Shown piece by piece: positions 1 to 10,876 of a DNA stretch of 64,000 bases. The notes beneath the pieces are model-generated. The model was not told where the DNA came from, searched no databases, and worked only from the letters and a program-made list of their open reading frames with translations. Positions within the stretch are counted from its first letter, which is position 1; each line of letters opens with the position of its first letter. This DNA comes from Lophium mytilinum (Eukaryota; Ascomycota; Dothideomycetes; Mytilinidiales; Mytilinidiaceae), in assembly GCA_010093605.1 (NCBI GenBank), contig MU004183.1, positions 1,922,001 to 1,986,000 on the forward strand, written 5' to 3'. A program made the position numbers and the translations under genes.

Positions 1-254
1 TGGTGTTTCGCAGACAAACATTTTTCGAGTAGCTTTGAAATAGCACCTTTCTCGAAGTGAATCGGACTGAAGCACGGCCTTTCGATCACTAGAAGTATTC
101 TGGAAGCTTCTTCTGAAGACTCTCGACGTCCCAGTCGCCACCTTAGGTCAAAAAGTCTACAGACGACCGTTAGCGCGCCTTGTCCTGCGACTGCCATTTA
201 TTAACTCAAGGGTGAGGAGAGTCAAATTCAAATACTTTCCACGGTCAAGCAGCC

Positions 255-2232
255 ATGTCGACTCCTTCCACAGTACTGGAGGAGCTCCAAGTCCATCTTC
301 GCGGAGTGGAACAGGAACCGACAACTTCCCTCAACGTCCAGCTATTAGGGCAATGCGAGCTCTACGTATCCACCCTTGAGTACCTCAACGGAGGATGGCG
401 GAAAACGCACCCACTCTTCTTTCAGCTTGGACAGCTTCTGCCGAGTCTGCAACAGGACCCATCTCCCTTGGTTCGATTCGCGCTCAAGCTCACCGCGCCA
501 TACAGCTTCGATGAAGTCAAAGAGCTGGACTTTGCCATGGGACTGCACTTGAAAGCTGAGCCGTTTCATCTCCTTATTCTGACTTTGCTGGAAAAGGCAA
601 CCGCCAGCGGAAATGATGCCGAGAACCTAGCCAGTCGATCAGATGTCGTTAAAGCCATTGTAAGGTTATGGCTTTGCACAGAAGACACCGGCACAGCAAC
701 TAAGGCTTCGAATCTGCTCATCGCGCTCCTATCAGTTTCAAAGAACCTACCCGGGGGACTAAATGAGACTGGTGTTGGCGAGTACGGGAGAGGTGCGGTA
801 TGGAAACGACTATTCGAAGATAAGGACATATATAGCTTGCTGTACCTCTTCTGCAGCCTCAAGCCCCTCCCGTCTGGCGATGAAGTCCCACTTAACAAGA
901 GAGATACGACTGTCGCACAGGCTAGACTGATGGACTGGCTACCAAAGGCTGGAGCCCTGGATTGGGATACCATCATCAAGAGTCATCACCCGGAGATAGA
1001 GACCAAAGTCGGGCTCAAGAACGGGGAAGGTCTTCTGCATTTTGCGAGCATGAAAATGGTTGATTTTCTGGACGACATCTTGATGCACATTAGCTTGATC
1101 AACTTCTTCTCCGATCTCATCTCCACTATAAAGATTATCGCGGCGCCTACGTATGTACCTTATCTCTATGATTGATTATCTTTTTGACACCTTATAGATC
1201 CAAAGGGTCCAGTGTGGCCTTGGACTTTCTCAAGAAAGAGGGCTGGCATGCTCACATCATCAAGTATCAGCAAGACGACACTCCTTCAATGGAGCGAACA
1301 TTCCTGAAAGCGCCAGCAGCCAACTACATCTCCGCGTATGCGTCTACGTATCCGGACGACTTTGAACGAAGTCCAGAGGCGGCTGGAATCGTGGAGAAGC
1401 TCAATGAAACCATCAACAGATCCAAGCCAGAAGACTTCCATATCCTCGCATCAGTGCCACGAGCTAGCCTGGTGCCCCAGCGGGCTATGGGATATGCATG
1501 GGACGAATCTCCGATATTGTCCATTTCCATCCGCCAGACGAATGCAGACGCACTCAAGACGCTCGCAACCATATTCCATGGACCCATCGAGGTAAGTTTA
1601 CCCGAGCCTACTCTCTAAAGTCATATTAACACCTTTCAAAGCCCGATGTCGTCTTTCCACTATCGCAGATCTCGTTGAGTAGTCTGACTGTTCAAACCTC
1701 TTCCGCGCGACACGAATCCGAGCGAATCTACGCTCGCCTCCTCCTATCCCTCTACCTCACCAAGACACCGTCTTTCTTCACCGAGGTTATCCGTCACGCT
1801 GAAACAATCGCCATGAAAGAAAATGCTATCGCAGCCCTGATCCTGCTCCGTGCCATCATCACCGCAAAGTGGTCGCCTGCTTCTCAGCTCAACGACGTGT
1901 ACTTCGACGCTATTCTCACTCGCTTGCAGAACTTCCCGGACTCTGGCCTCGAACTGATCCTGGATCCAACGATTAGCGGTGGTGTGCTGCCGTTCTTGCT
2001 CAAGCCTGCGACGACCTTTTCTGGGCTGGTAGGCGGCCGTGGTGATGCGGAGAGCGCAGCATTCCAAGTTGCTATGACGAAGTTCGATGTGTTGAAAGCG
2101 CTTGGAGAAAGAGTGAAGGAGATGCAGCCGCCGCGCTATCATATCGATGTGATGATTCGGAGGCGCGTGGCCGAGGGGCCTTGGGGTGTTGGCGCAAGTG
2201 CGGCGCCAAGGATTGGGACTATGGAGCTGTAG
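255..2232 (+). CDS. Hsm3/PSMD5-like proteasome base assembly chaperone
   Basis: Three exons, 255-1150, 1198-1591 and 1642-2232, join in frame (phases 2 and 0) to a 626-residue protein. The introns are 47 and 50 bp with GTATGT and GTAAGT donors. The protein is an all-helical repeat type without catalytic motifs. Stretches such as WKRLFEDKDIYSLLYLFC (about residue 187-204) and VDFLDDILMHISLINFF (about 272-288) resemble the yeast Hsm3 pattern 'RLFDNNLPYLVSVKG' and 'DILVFIELVNYYTKFLL'. Known for the family: Hsm3 (animal S5b/PSMD5) binds the C-terminal domain of the Rpt1 ATPase and helps assemble the 19S base; it was first named for a mismatch-repair phenotype. The protein is longer than yeast Hsm3 (480 residues). 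The family call rests on remembered similarity, so another ARM/HEAT-like protein is possible. Confidence 0.65.
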
Positions 2233-2469
2233 GGAATGGCGTAGCTATGTGTCGAGCTCTATGGAAAGAGAGGATGTGAGTCCAGCCTTGATTGAGCTCT
2301 AGATTTAGTGCACCGGAGGTTCCCCGTGAACTTCGCATAAAAAGATGGATTGACCCATGACGGACAGACTTGTATGCTGCAGTATATCTTCGAGCTGAAC
2401 TACCGTGGGGTTGGCTTGCCAATTGCAGAAGCCCTTACACTATAACTAGTGAATACTCTTTAGAGACTC

Positions 2470-3520
2470 TCATGCTCGCTTCACGTCTCTCAGCCCAATC
2501 ATCCCAATTCGGAGGTAATCCGCATCCTCCTTGAGAGTAGCACCATCGTTTTGAGCCAGCTCATTGACGTCCCAGGATGTCATGACGTAGCGCCCATGAA
2601 GGAAAGCTGCTTCCTTCGAGGCGGCCCAAACCGCAAACGCACCCGCAAGATTCACTAGATTGTCGAGGGAGTCAGTCTATGCGTCCTTCCTCAGTAGACA
2701 GGTTTATCGTGAAGTAACTCACCATCATCAAAGGGAAGCATGTCCTCGGTGATGCCCCCTACAGCCCATGAATCGCCATATATCATACCCGGGTGATAGT
2801 TGATGATCTGCATCTTATCCTCTGGGATAGTGTTGGCTAGGAGCTGGATAGCGAGGGTTCCGCTAGCCTTAGTAAGACTATAACCCGGACGGGCAATAAC
2901 GATAAAGTTTTGGAGCATGTGGATGGCGCCAGTCGTTACGTTGAGAAGAAACTAGGTTTGCCGCCGGTTAGCCAATCGTTGCGAATTATGATGACGAGAT
3001 CGAAGATACTCACTTTCTGGCTCTTATCGTCCTGCTTATAGAACCGCTCGGCAAACTGCAGCGGGCCCTTGACATTGGCCTCCATCTGCAACCAGATTTC
3101 TTCGAACCCTAGGTCGAAAAGCGAGCCCGTCTCACTAAACCTGGCCGCATTCAGGACGAGAACATTGACCGTAGTCCCCTGGGTTTTGAGGTCATCCCAA
3201 AGAGCATCGACCTCTGCGCTCTTGCTTACGTCGCAGCTGCGTGCGATGATCTTCGTAGGTGACTTGGCTGTCTTCGCCTCTTGCTCGAGTTCAGTGGCAG
3301 CTGCTTTTAGGACTTCGGCTCGCCGCCCGACGATGATGACGGTGGCGGCGGATGCGAGCACGAAGTTTCGCGCGGTGGCTTTGCCGATTCCTGTGCCGCC
3401 GCCCGTGATGAGGACGACTTTTCCGGCTTGGCTCAGCTCCTTGCGGGTTGGTAAGATGGCTGGATAGGGGGCTCGATGGATGGTGGGTGTGAAGTCGGTT
3501 AGGGGTATCTCGAGGGCCAT
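2470..3520 (-). CDS. Short-chain dehydrogenase/reductase (SDR)
   Basis: Three exons on the minus strand, 3520-3014, 2951-2723 and 2654-2470, join exactly (phases 0 and 1) to 306 residues. The introns are 62 and 68 bp. The Rossmann cofactor motif TGGGTGIG is at residues 39-46, a D-V motif at about 97-98, the NAA motif at 124-126, and the catalytic YSLTK (YxxxK) at 193-197. This is an NAD(P)H-dependent oxidoreductase; the substrate cannot be read from sequence. The usual catalytic serine position reads V-T-T, so threonine may replace serine. The first ATG of the frame upstream (3547) is also possible; I chose 3520 because it gives the compact N-terminus MALEIPLTDF. The gene diverges from the Zn2Cys6 regulator at 4013, with a short shared promoter. 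Confidence 0.85.
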
Positions 3521-4012
3521 TTTGATATGTTGATATGATCGGGACAAAAGGGGTTCAGAGTACGAATATCAAATATTGAAATGGAAAGTAGAGCTTGAGA
3601 GTATCGACTGAGGGTGAAGAATGAGATTGAAGGGCTATCTCTAGATCTTTTATACATTGAACATGCTCGCTGAATAAAGCATGACTGGGAAATTGCCATT
3701 GCAGCCTATCCATCCGATGTGATCGCATGCTCACAAATCCAGCGGGCGGCTAATTGCTAGAGTATGTGCGCATGCGTGATATTTTGGCGTCCCGGCCTAC
3801 ATTTGATGGTGTTTTGTGTATCCTGCGGTCTCAGGGGCATTGAATATGGAAACTCGCGAGCGGGCGCTATCTACATGCGGATAGCGTCCGCTCAAGAGGC
3901 CGCGGACAACGACGACTGCGCGGACATCTCGCTGACAAACTGGCGGAAATGTGCAATAGTGGATGCAAACTCTCGTGTGTTCACTCCAAGTATAGACAGA
4001 TACCAGGACTGA
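3521..4012. promoter_or_regulatory. Shared divergent promoter region, SDR / Zn2Cys6 regulator
   Basis: These 492 bp separate the head-to-head starts of the dehydrogenase (minus) and the Zn2Cys6 regulator (plus). I see no conserved gene here. An open frame at 3764-4012 reads directly into the regulator's upstream region but has no recognisable domain. Palindromic CGG half-sites expected of a Zn2Cys6 operator were not found convincingly by eye. A shared regulatory region is inferred only from the gene arrangement. Confidence 0.4.
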
Positions 4013-5242
4013 ATGGCTGCGGACTTGAAAGCCTGTAGCGGCTGCGCGAAGGCGAAAAGGAAGTGTGGCAGGCAGACACCTGCATGCCAGCGGTGTAGGG
4101 ACAGAGGCTTCGATTGTGTCTACCCGCCTCCCAAACCGAGCTACTTCGTTCTTTCGGAAGCGCCAACATCTCCCCTTGCCGATACTTTTACTGGGGATCG
4201 TACGAGCCTCTCAGGACTCACCACTGCTGAGTTTCTCAACGGCGAAATCAACGTAGCATCACCGCCGGAGCCCGCCGACCTCTCTGTTCACTTTCCCCAT
4301 TGCTCAACTACGTGGTCCTCCGTGGCCTGGTTTCTCTCGCCTGAGACGTGGGAAATTGACCGTTACCCCGTTACGCTCACTACTGCGCCCTGCAATGGTG
4401 TGCTAAAGCGCCATATCAGATCGACCCAGGCCTGGCTCGAGCAGTGGATTGCAACTGGCAGCAACCCATTCATCCACTCTCATCTCTACGCTACTCGATT
4501 CCCGAGTTGTATTCAAGTCGCTTACACCACTCTATCAGCATATCTCAACCGGACCGAAGCAAATACGGAGACTATCCTACGGATTGTGGAAGATCGGACC
4601 AACGAGTTGCTCCTCGAGAACGGGGTTACGTTTGGTGATCTCGGGCAAGAGAACAACACTGCCTCGCCCCAGCTCGAGGTACTGGACCATCTCGCTCGCA
4701 TTCATGCTTTGTTTGTCTACCATACAATCAGTCTCTTCGATGGTGACATCCGGTCTCGTAGTCTTGCGGAGCCCCGCTGCCATGTTCTCAACCGCTGGGT
4801 CTCGCAAATGGTCGACTGCGCCAGGCACAGCCTCTCCCAGCTATCTTTCGCTTTCAGCCCGCTCGATTTGACTCAAGGAAGTCTTCCCGCACCATATCCT
4901 ACGAGTACCACAGAGAATCTATGGCATACTTGGATTCTGTCCGAGAGCGTGCGGCGTACATGGATGACGGTTACGGGAATGTATGCCGTGTACCATGCGC
5001 TGCAGCAGGGCTGGACGCTTTGTCCCGGAGGCATTATGTTCACGAATAGTCAGGGGGTCTGGCAGGCTGAGACGGCTTCTGCGTGGGAAAAGATATGCTT
5101 AGAGGGAGTTGTCATGTTCATGCAGAGGTTCGAAGCTGAAAGGCTGTTCAGTGAGGCCAGTCCCTCCGATGTTGATGAGTTTGGGAAGAGGATGATGGAG
5201 ATAACGTTTGGGATTAAAAAGGTGGAAAGTTGGAAAGAATGA
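4013..5242 (+). CDS. Zn(II)2Cys6 transcription factor
   Basis: Single-exon gene of 409 residues. The N-terminus carries a canonical fungal binuclear zinc cluster with Cys at 8, 11, 18, 25, 28 and 35 (CSGC...C, then CQRC...C), followed by the proline-rich linker PPPKPSYF. The remaining ~370 residues are the diverged effector region; it has no second DNA-binding motif and is shorter than the 600-900 residues common in the family. Proteins of this build are nuclear activators or repressors, often of a neighbouring pathway. It starts 493 bp from the divergent SDR, and its stop is 89 bp from the convergent MFS transporter stop. The three may be co-regulated; that is inferred from position only. 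The start is the ATG immediately before the zinc cluster. Confidence 0.9.
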   Translation: MAADLKACSGCAKAKRKCGRQTPACQRCRDRGFDCVYPPPKPSYFVLSEAPTSPLADTFTGDRTSLSGLTTAEFLNGEINVASPPEPADLSVHFPHCSTTWSSVAWFLSPETWEIDRYPVTLTTAPCNGVLKRHIRSTQAWLEQWIATGSNPFIHSHLYATRFPSCIQVAYTTLSAYLNRTEANTETILRIVEDRTNELLLENGVTFGDLGQENNTASPQLEVLDHLARIHALFVYHTISLFDGDIRSRSLAEPRCHVLNRWVSQMVDCARHSLSQLSFAFSPLDLTQGSLPAPYPTSTTENLWHTWILSESVRRTWMTVTGMYAVYHALQQGWTLCPGGIMFTNSQGVWQAETASAWEKICLEGVVMFMQRFEAERLFSEASPSDVDEFGKRMMEITFGIKKVESWKE

Positions 5243-5331
5243 AGCCTTCCTACTTCTCCCTTCGGAGTGGACTCGGCTCGTATCATCTATTGACGCAAAG
5301 TATCTCTGGTCGTCTCCGCGGTTCCATCACC

Positions 5332-7101
5332 TTATTTCGTAGGCGCAAACTTCGACCGCCGCCTCAACTTCTCCCCATACTTGTAAAACAGAAACGGCGC
5401 CGGCATACAAGCCAAACAAAGGAATCCAATCAGAGAAGTAGCCCACTTGACCCCCAGCGTCTTGTACATCCTCGGAGCCGCGAGCGGGAGTCCAGCTGCC
5501 ACAGCACTTCTGATACAGGTGTTCGCTGCGAGAGCGCTCGCGGATGAGGAGAGATAGATATCGATGATGAAAACGATGCCATTGGAGAAAATGAGCTGGA
5601 TCCCTGCCCCGACGAAGAAAAGTGATATGACTTGAGGAACCCATGATACAGCTTCGTCGGAGGTCCAAGCCAACCAGAAAAGGCCAGCGGGAAGGAAGAT
5701 GCTACCGAGCATGATTGGCGGGAGACGATCCTCTGGGAGAACGGACTTGCGCGCTAGAAATCGAGGGAGGTAGTATTTCTTCGAGTAGATGCTGAGAGCT
5801 AAGCAGCCTGTCAAGATGCCAACGAGCAACGAGAGGAAAGGGAGGGACGAAATGGAGCGGGACCAGCCACGAACGCTTATAAACGTATATGGGATCGCGA
5901 AGAAGGTGAGATACATTGTGGCGTAGACAATAGAAATATAGATCGTCATTACCAAAAGCTGAATGATAGGTTAGTGGATAACAAACGCAGTAAAAGCTGG
6001 AAGTGCTGACGAGTGACTTACCATCGGCTCAGTGACCAGCATTTTCACAGGCTTACTTAGGAACTTCCGTATGAAGCCATCGAACGGTTTCTTCTTCAAA
6101 TCGGAACCTAGCTCCACAGTACCAGCCTCAATATGGCGCTTCTGAAGTTTCTTGGCCGCCTTTTCCCTCAACACAGGCGCATACGTCTCCGGCACGAGCA
6201 GGAATGCAGGTATACCGAAGAGTCCAGCCATAATTAGCGTAATCCAGGCCGTCCACCTCCATCCAAGCGAGCTCTCGGTTATGAAAGACCCAATGATTGG
6301 TCCAAACGTCGGTCCAGCGAACGCGGAGGCGCCGTAGACAGCTGTCGCAGTTCCTCTTTCACTCGGGCCCCAGAAATCCGCATATGCAGCACTAACAATA
6401 ACTAATGGTGCCGCAGAGAAGCATCCAGCGAGCCATCGACAAATAAGAATGGCGGGAAGATTGTTTGCGAGTGCCGTAGGTATCTGCATAATCGAGAATA
6501 GCACGAATCCGATGAAAAGGGGTGGTTTGCGGCCCAGAACTTCGGATAATGGGCCCCATAGCAATGGTCCAAGGGCGAAGCCAATTACATAGAGTGAAAC
6601 ACCGAGGAGGGTAATGGTCTCATTGGTATGAAATTCTATCGCGGTAACGGAAATGGAGGAGGAGAAAACAGAGCTGTTGAATGTGGCCGTGAGGGTCAAA
6701 TTGGCCAGTAGGACAGTGATCATCCATTTTTTCCAGACTGGGAAACCAAATGGGTCGTCATACAGCATACCCTCGGAAATCGTCAGGGACAGAGGAGAAG
6801 TTCCTGGTTGTGGTTGAGCATCCTTCTCGTATTCATCACTAACGGTTCCTGCTTCGACTTCGTCATACTTCTCCACTTCATCGCTTCGATCGACGTCCAT
6901 GCAGCACCGGCAAGAATTGCTATCTTGCAGAGAGTCGCTTTCGATTTGGGGCTTATTATATTTGGCGGGGACAGGTGGTTTCTTTAATACTTTTAGGGTG
7001 TAGGGTATATCTGCCGAGGTGTGCTCGAAGCAGTTTAGTCCTTCCCCACACGATGCCGCTTGAACCGACCGATAGATTCTGAGGCTGCGCTTACTAGACA
7101 T
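5332..7101 (-). CDS. MFS transporter, DHA1 drug:H+ antiporter type
   Basis: Two exons on the minus strand, 7101-6022 and 5958-5332, join in phase 0 over a 63-bp intron to 568 residues. A ~110-residue cytosolic N-terminus rich in acidic residues precedes the first membrane segment. The segment around DDPFGFPVWKKW (115-126) matches the typical entry of fungal DHA1 pumps. MFS motif A appears as GPLSEVLGRKPP (183-194), and a glycine/proline-rich motif-C-like stretch AFAGPTFGPIIG lies in the fifth helix. About 12 hydrophobic segments are visible across both exons. It probably exports small amphipathic compounds (drugs, toxins, polyamines or a metabolite) at the plasma membrane; the substrate is unknown. 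It is tail-to-tail with the Zn2Cys6 regulator. The start codon could lie further in, at the ATG of MDVDRSDEV, without loss of the core. Confidence 0.88.
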
Positions 7102-8194
7102 GATAACTGTACTACGTTAATGTCTGCAACAATTCATTGAACGCGGCCCTGGTGCTATTCTCAGCAGTATCTGTAAGCGTACTAGACGACAGCATCTCAC
7201 CCTACATCTAAGAACCATATCCCAGGTGCTTATCCATTTTTCTCCTACTCATATATTCTCACTTCTTTAACTACGTAGAGACGCAGAAACCTAGGTATTG
7301 AGATTAACATACCTGTAGATGTGGGGCTTTGCTATTCCTACCTCGACCTCTGTTTCTTCGTTCTGGATCTAGTCGAGTTACTTCTAACTAATCTCGTTTC
7401 ACAGTACCCAACTTCAAATTACGATAGCATTCACTTCAATAGCTATTTGGAGAAGAGAAAACCGAAACAAAGAGCCATGATGCCAGCACGCTGGACTTGA
7501 AAAAAGTGGCACACGCAGCAAACATTCTGTCTTGTCCGGTCGTTGTGCACCTGTCTGCCACTGCTTGAGGCGCCTTCAGAAAATTTCCACGTAACCCAAA
7601 CCTAACATTTCTTTCTTATTTATATTTCTAAAAATGTATCCAAGGACTGTAGGTAGCGGTAGATAGGTGCATAGAAGGCGTACTGCTTCCAGAGTCTGCT
7701 ATCTTGTTCATGCCTGGCATGGCCAGGCAAAAGCAGCCTAATTCTAGCGATTACCTGGGTAGGCGAGGGCTTCTGCAAGTAGCCGCCCTGGAATCAGATG
7801 GTGCATTTCCATCCTATCACCGTTCCGAACTTCTAATTTTATCGAGAGTCGCCCCCACGAAGCCTGTCGCAACACCCCTTGTTTCAGCCACGCTCGAAAC
7901 GAAGGCACTGGTGAAAAGCAGAGATGTCCCCCATCATCGACGTGATCGGTGCTAGTGCTTTTCTTTGCCTCTCTTCTTATCCTAAGTACCGGTACATACA
8001 TTGGATTCCTCACTATCTTTAGCAGTCCTTGTTCTAATAGTGCTGTCCCGGTAGTCGCTATTGTATGAAGGTTCCCACGGAGTATATGTGGCATCGCAGC
8101 GTCTGAGTAACGGCACAGCTTGCGGACCATACTACATCATCTTCAAAGCATCAAGACAGTTCCAAGTATTCTATTGAAACTCCGTCTAGATAAG
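7102..8194. other. Intergenic, no gene seen
   Basis: This 1.1-kb stretch lies upstream of both the MFS pump (minus) and the BTB-like gene (plus). Short open frames on both strands (for example 7704-7955) have no recognisable domain and look like chance. No RNA gene or repeat was recognised. It presumably holds both promoters. Confidence 0.4.
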
Positions 8195-9180
8195 ATGCCA
8201 ATCGAACCTGTAGCCGAAGAACCCCATGGCATAATCATTGCCGGCACTGGAAGCCACGAGAAATCTTTTCGCGTCCCGCAATCTGCGCTGGAGAAGTCAC
8301 CAGTTATCAAAGGTTGGATTGAGGATGGCTTCATACCCCATTCTTTGAAGAAAGGCGACGCGCTATACTTCTCATGGAGCGACCCTGAGGTCGTCAGCTT
8401 GACAGTGGAATATTTGAAGTCGACAGCGGATGGGCTTATAGCTATTCTTGCTCCACTAGGGGAAGGGACTAGGGATGTGTTGTTTTACTTGGATATGTAC
8501 AAGTTTGCTACGTGTCTTGGGTAAGCTCCGACTTCGCCCCCAAGTCAATCTTAGCATGCACAATTGGAGGCTGATCATGTCGAATATAATGATAGGTTGA
8601 GCGAACTATGCATCGTCTCATTCCATAAGATTAAAGAATTAACTCGCGACACGAAGGCCTTCCTGACGGTGCTAAGTGTGTCTACGGAGGAGAAATCGAG
8701 TCTAGTCGAAGATCGACAATTCAACAACTTCTTAGTCAATTACGCAAGGAACAATGCCAATAATCTAAAAGACTCAAGCTTCGCGAAAAGTGCTATCTTG
8801 CAGAATAGCGCCTTGGGTTGGAACCTCTGCTCGCTACTGCTTTCGTCGATCGGCGGTGATAGTGGAGGGAACGATGCCGGACCTTCACCACTCCTCACGC
8901 CTCCAAGCAAGTGAGTGCTTACGTCCACGGGTGCTGTGGACATCAAACTGATGCGAAGTGTAGGTCTGCTTTGAAGCCTACACCAGAAGCAGAACGGCGG
9001 AAATCTCCGTACTCGTATAACCCCCTCCAGAAATCTCCAAGCCCCCGACAAGATACGACTCGAGTCAAGAAGCCAAAGAAAGAAGATAAAAGGAAATATA
9101 ACGCAACTGTCGAAGATGCTATCGATGAGTATCTATCCTCTGAACCTGCACCCGACGCACCTGAATGTAAATCATCGTAG
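8195..9180 (+). CDS. BTB/POZ-like domain protein
   Basis: Three exons, 8195-8520, 8596-8910 and 8964-9180, join in frame to 285 residues; the introns are 75 and 53 bp. The first ~100 residues resemble a BTB/POZ fold as found in many small fungal proteins: a beta-rich start (GIIIAGTGSHEKSFRVPQSA), then a helix of the 'LEKSPVIKGWIEDGF' kind (BTB proteins often read 'L...SPVF...C'), and 'DPEVVSLTVEYLKS', the usual start of the third BTB helix pair. The C-terminus (about 215-285) is basic and acidic low complexity with a KKPKKEDKRK patch that could be a nuclear signal. The partner is unknown; BTB domains dimerise or bind Cul3. An in-frame ATG at 8120 would add 25 residues, but I prefer 8195 because the extension is not conserved-looking. 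The BTB call is by pattern only. Confidence 0.65.
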
Positions 9181-9510
9181 TGGTCGTTGAAATGTCAACT
9201 GTACAGTGCCTTGCAATAGCTTCCTGTCTGAGAGGAACCACCGGAGCTGTCTGGGGTAGCGGCATGAGTTTACCTGTTGTTCAAAACGGCTAATTTCTCT
9301 ATTGTTCAGAATGCTGAAAACGCTATGAAGCTCCTCAGGCAGCAGTGTAACAGTAGACATATGTGCATAAGAGGGCATAGGATAGTACCGCTGTTCCATT
9401 TTACATAGCTGGCACTTTTATTTCTTCCGTGCTCTCGTCATATTCTTATTCATATAGTTCAGATTCAGTAACAGGACACTACTTTATACTAGAGATCCCA
9501 ATATCGACCC

Positions 9511-9886
9511 CTACTGCCTCCCACTCGATGTTCCGTCCTCAGGTCCCGGCAACCCCTCCTCATCACCCGGCTCCGCATAACTTTCCTTCGCCGCGCCGCG
9601 CGTGCGGTCTTCGATGATGTTGGACTTGTCGATCGCGTCCTGGTCGTCGCGGACTGCTACTGGTCAATACATCGACCGTAAGGCTCGATCGTCAGGGGGT
9701 GTCGTGGAACGGTAGATAAGGAACTAGTGACATACCTAGCTGCTCATCCGAATTCGCAGTATCTGCATCGATGGGGTCGTTGACAGGAGCGTTGTCGCTC
9801 TGAACGGGAATCTCGTTCTGCCCGGTGCGAGACTTATACGTGTCATCGGCGACGTCGGGAGTGTATTGGGCGTTGGCGTCAGACAT
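9511..9886 (-). CDS. Small acidic protein with CHZ-like (H2A.Z chaperone) motif
   Basis: Two exons on the minus strand, 9886-9736 and 9659-9511, join in phase 1 across a 76-bp GTATGT/CAG intron to a 99-residue acidic protein. The C-terminal half reads DAIDKSNIIEDRTRG (about residues 57-71) followed by EPGDEEGLPGPEDG. The first segment matches the shape of the CHZ motif of Chz1 (acidic, then 'NII..R.TRG'), a chaperone for Htz1-H2B dimers. The exact splice and the motif both support a real gene that is easy to miss because each exon is short. Seen: splice and motif. Known: CHZ proteins are intrinsically disordered and nuclear. Inferred: the histone role; other small fungal proteins share this EDRTRG motif and may be unrelated to Chz1. 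Confidence 0.6.
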
Positions 9887-10876
9887 ATTTTGGCAATTGG
9901 ATTGAGGGGAAGGAGGTTTTAAAAGTGCAATTGGAAATTGTGAGAGGGGATTTGCGGGGTCAGTGAATTGGTTGATGTCGAGGCAGAGACTGTGATTGAG
10001 ACACTATATATGTGTTATGAGAGTACGAATGAGAGACTCTGGTACGTCAACCTTTCGTCACCTTGAAGCCATAGTCATGACACGATGATATCGAGTATAG
10101 GATGGAAAAGGCTAGGTTCTAGAGCTGACCGGCCACCGGGATCTCAGAGCTATTCGGGAGATCTAGATGAGATTAACGCGGAGAGGGAAGGATAGGCAGG
10201 GACGAGATCGATGGTCGATGGACGCATTTCCACCCGTGGATCGTGGCTTCGATCTGAGTCGTGGGGCTGCGTTGACAACGTCATGAGTGGTGGTGCAGTC
10301 TGAGGTGTTTCAGCCATATTTCTACGCCCTTGAAACGAAGCAAATCAGAAATCATCTAGATCCTTGAATCTGCATTGAATGTCTCGCGCGAAAAAGCATA
10401 CTCGCGTGTAGAGGCTATGTGGATAGTGGGACGTGATTGACGCGAAGAATCGTGACGCCGTGATGGCGCGACTAGACTATTTAGCGTGCCGGGTTAGGTC
10501 ATTCCTATGTACGACTCAGGCAGGCAATGGTCATTGATGAGATCAGCTGAAATACGCCGATACAATTTGCATGCTACCTTGTATTGCACATCTCTGTGCG
10601 ATAGCCATGTCGCTTCATCAGTCTCCTAGTGGTTGATGTACTATTATTACAGAGAAAAGGAAACAAACGCAGAAAGAAGTTAACCCCAATCACCTCCGCA
10701 GGATCTATGATCTGCAACGCTCCCGCAATGCTCTCGCTAACCATGTATCTGCCAAACAGCCACAATTCTCAACAGATCCGGAGACTGGACAGCACGAAAA
10801 CACGCCATGGCGGCTTTTGATGCCGAAAGATCTGCGAAGCAGAACGACTGGTATTTCATAGGCCTCGGAAGAGCTC
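9887..10876. other. Intergenic, no gene seen
   Basis: About 1 kb between the start of the CHZ-like gene and the 3' end of the PARP-finger gene, both on the minus strand. It presumably holds the CHZ-like promoter and the PARP-finger 3' UTR. Open frames such as 10574-10820 on either strand lack recognisable features. No repeats were seen. Confidence 0.4.

Noticed and set aside
5332-7101. Secondary-metabolite gene cluster around the SDR/regulator/pump
   Set aside because: No backbone synthase (PKS, NRPS, terpene cyclase) is visible in the window.
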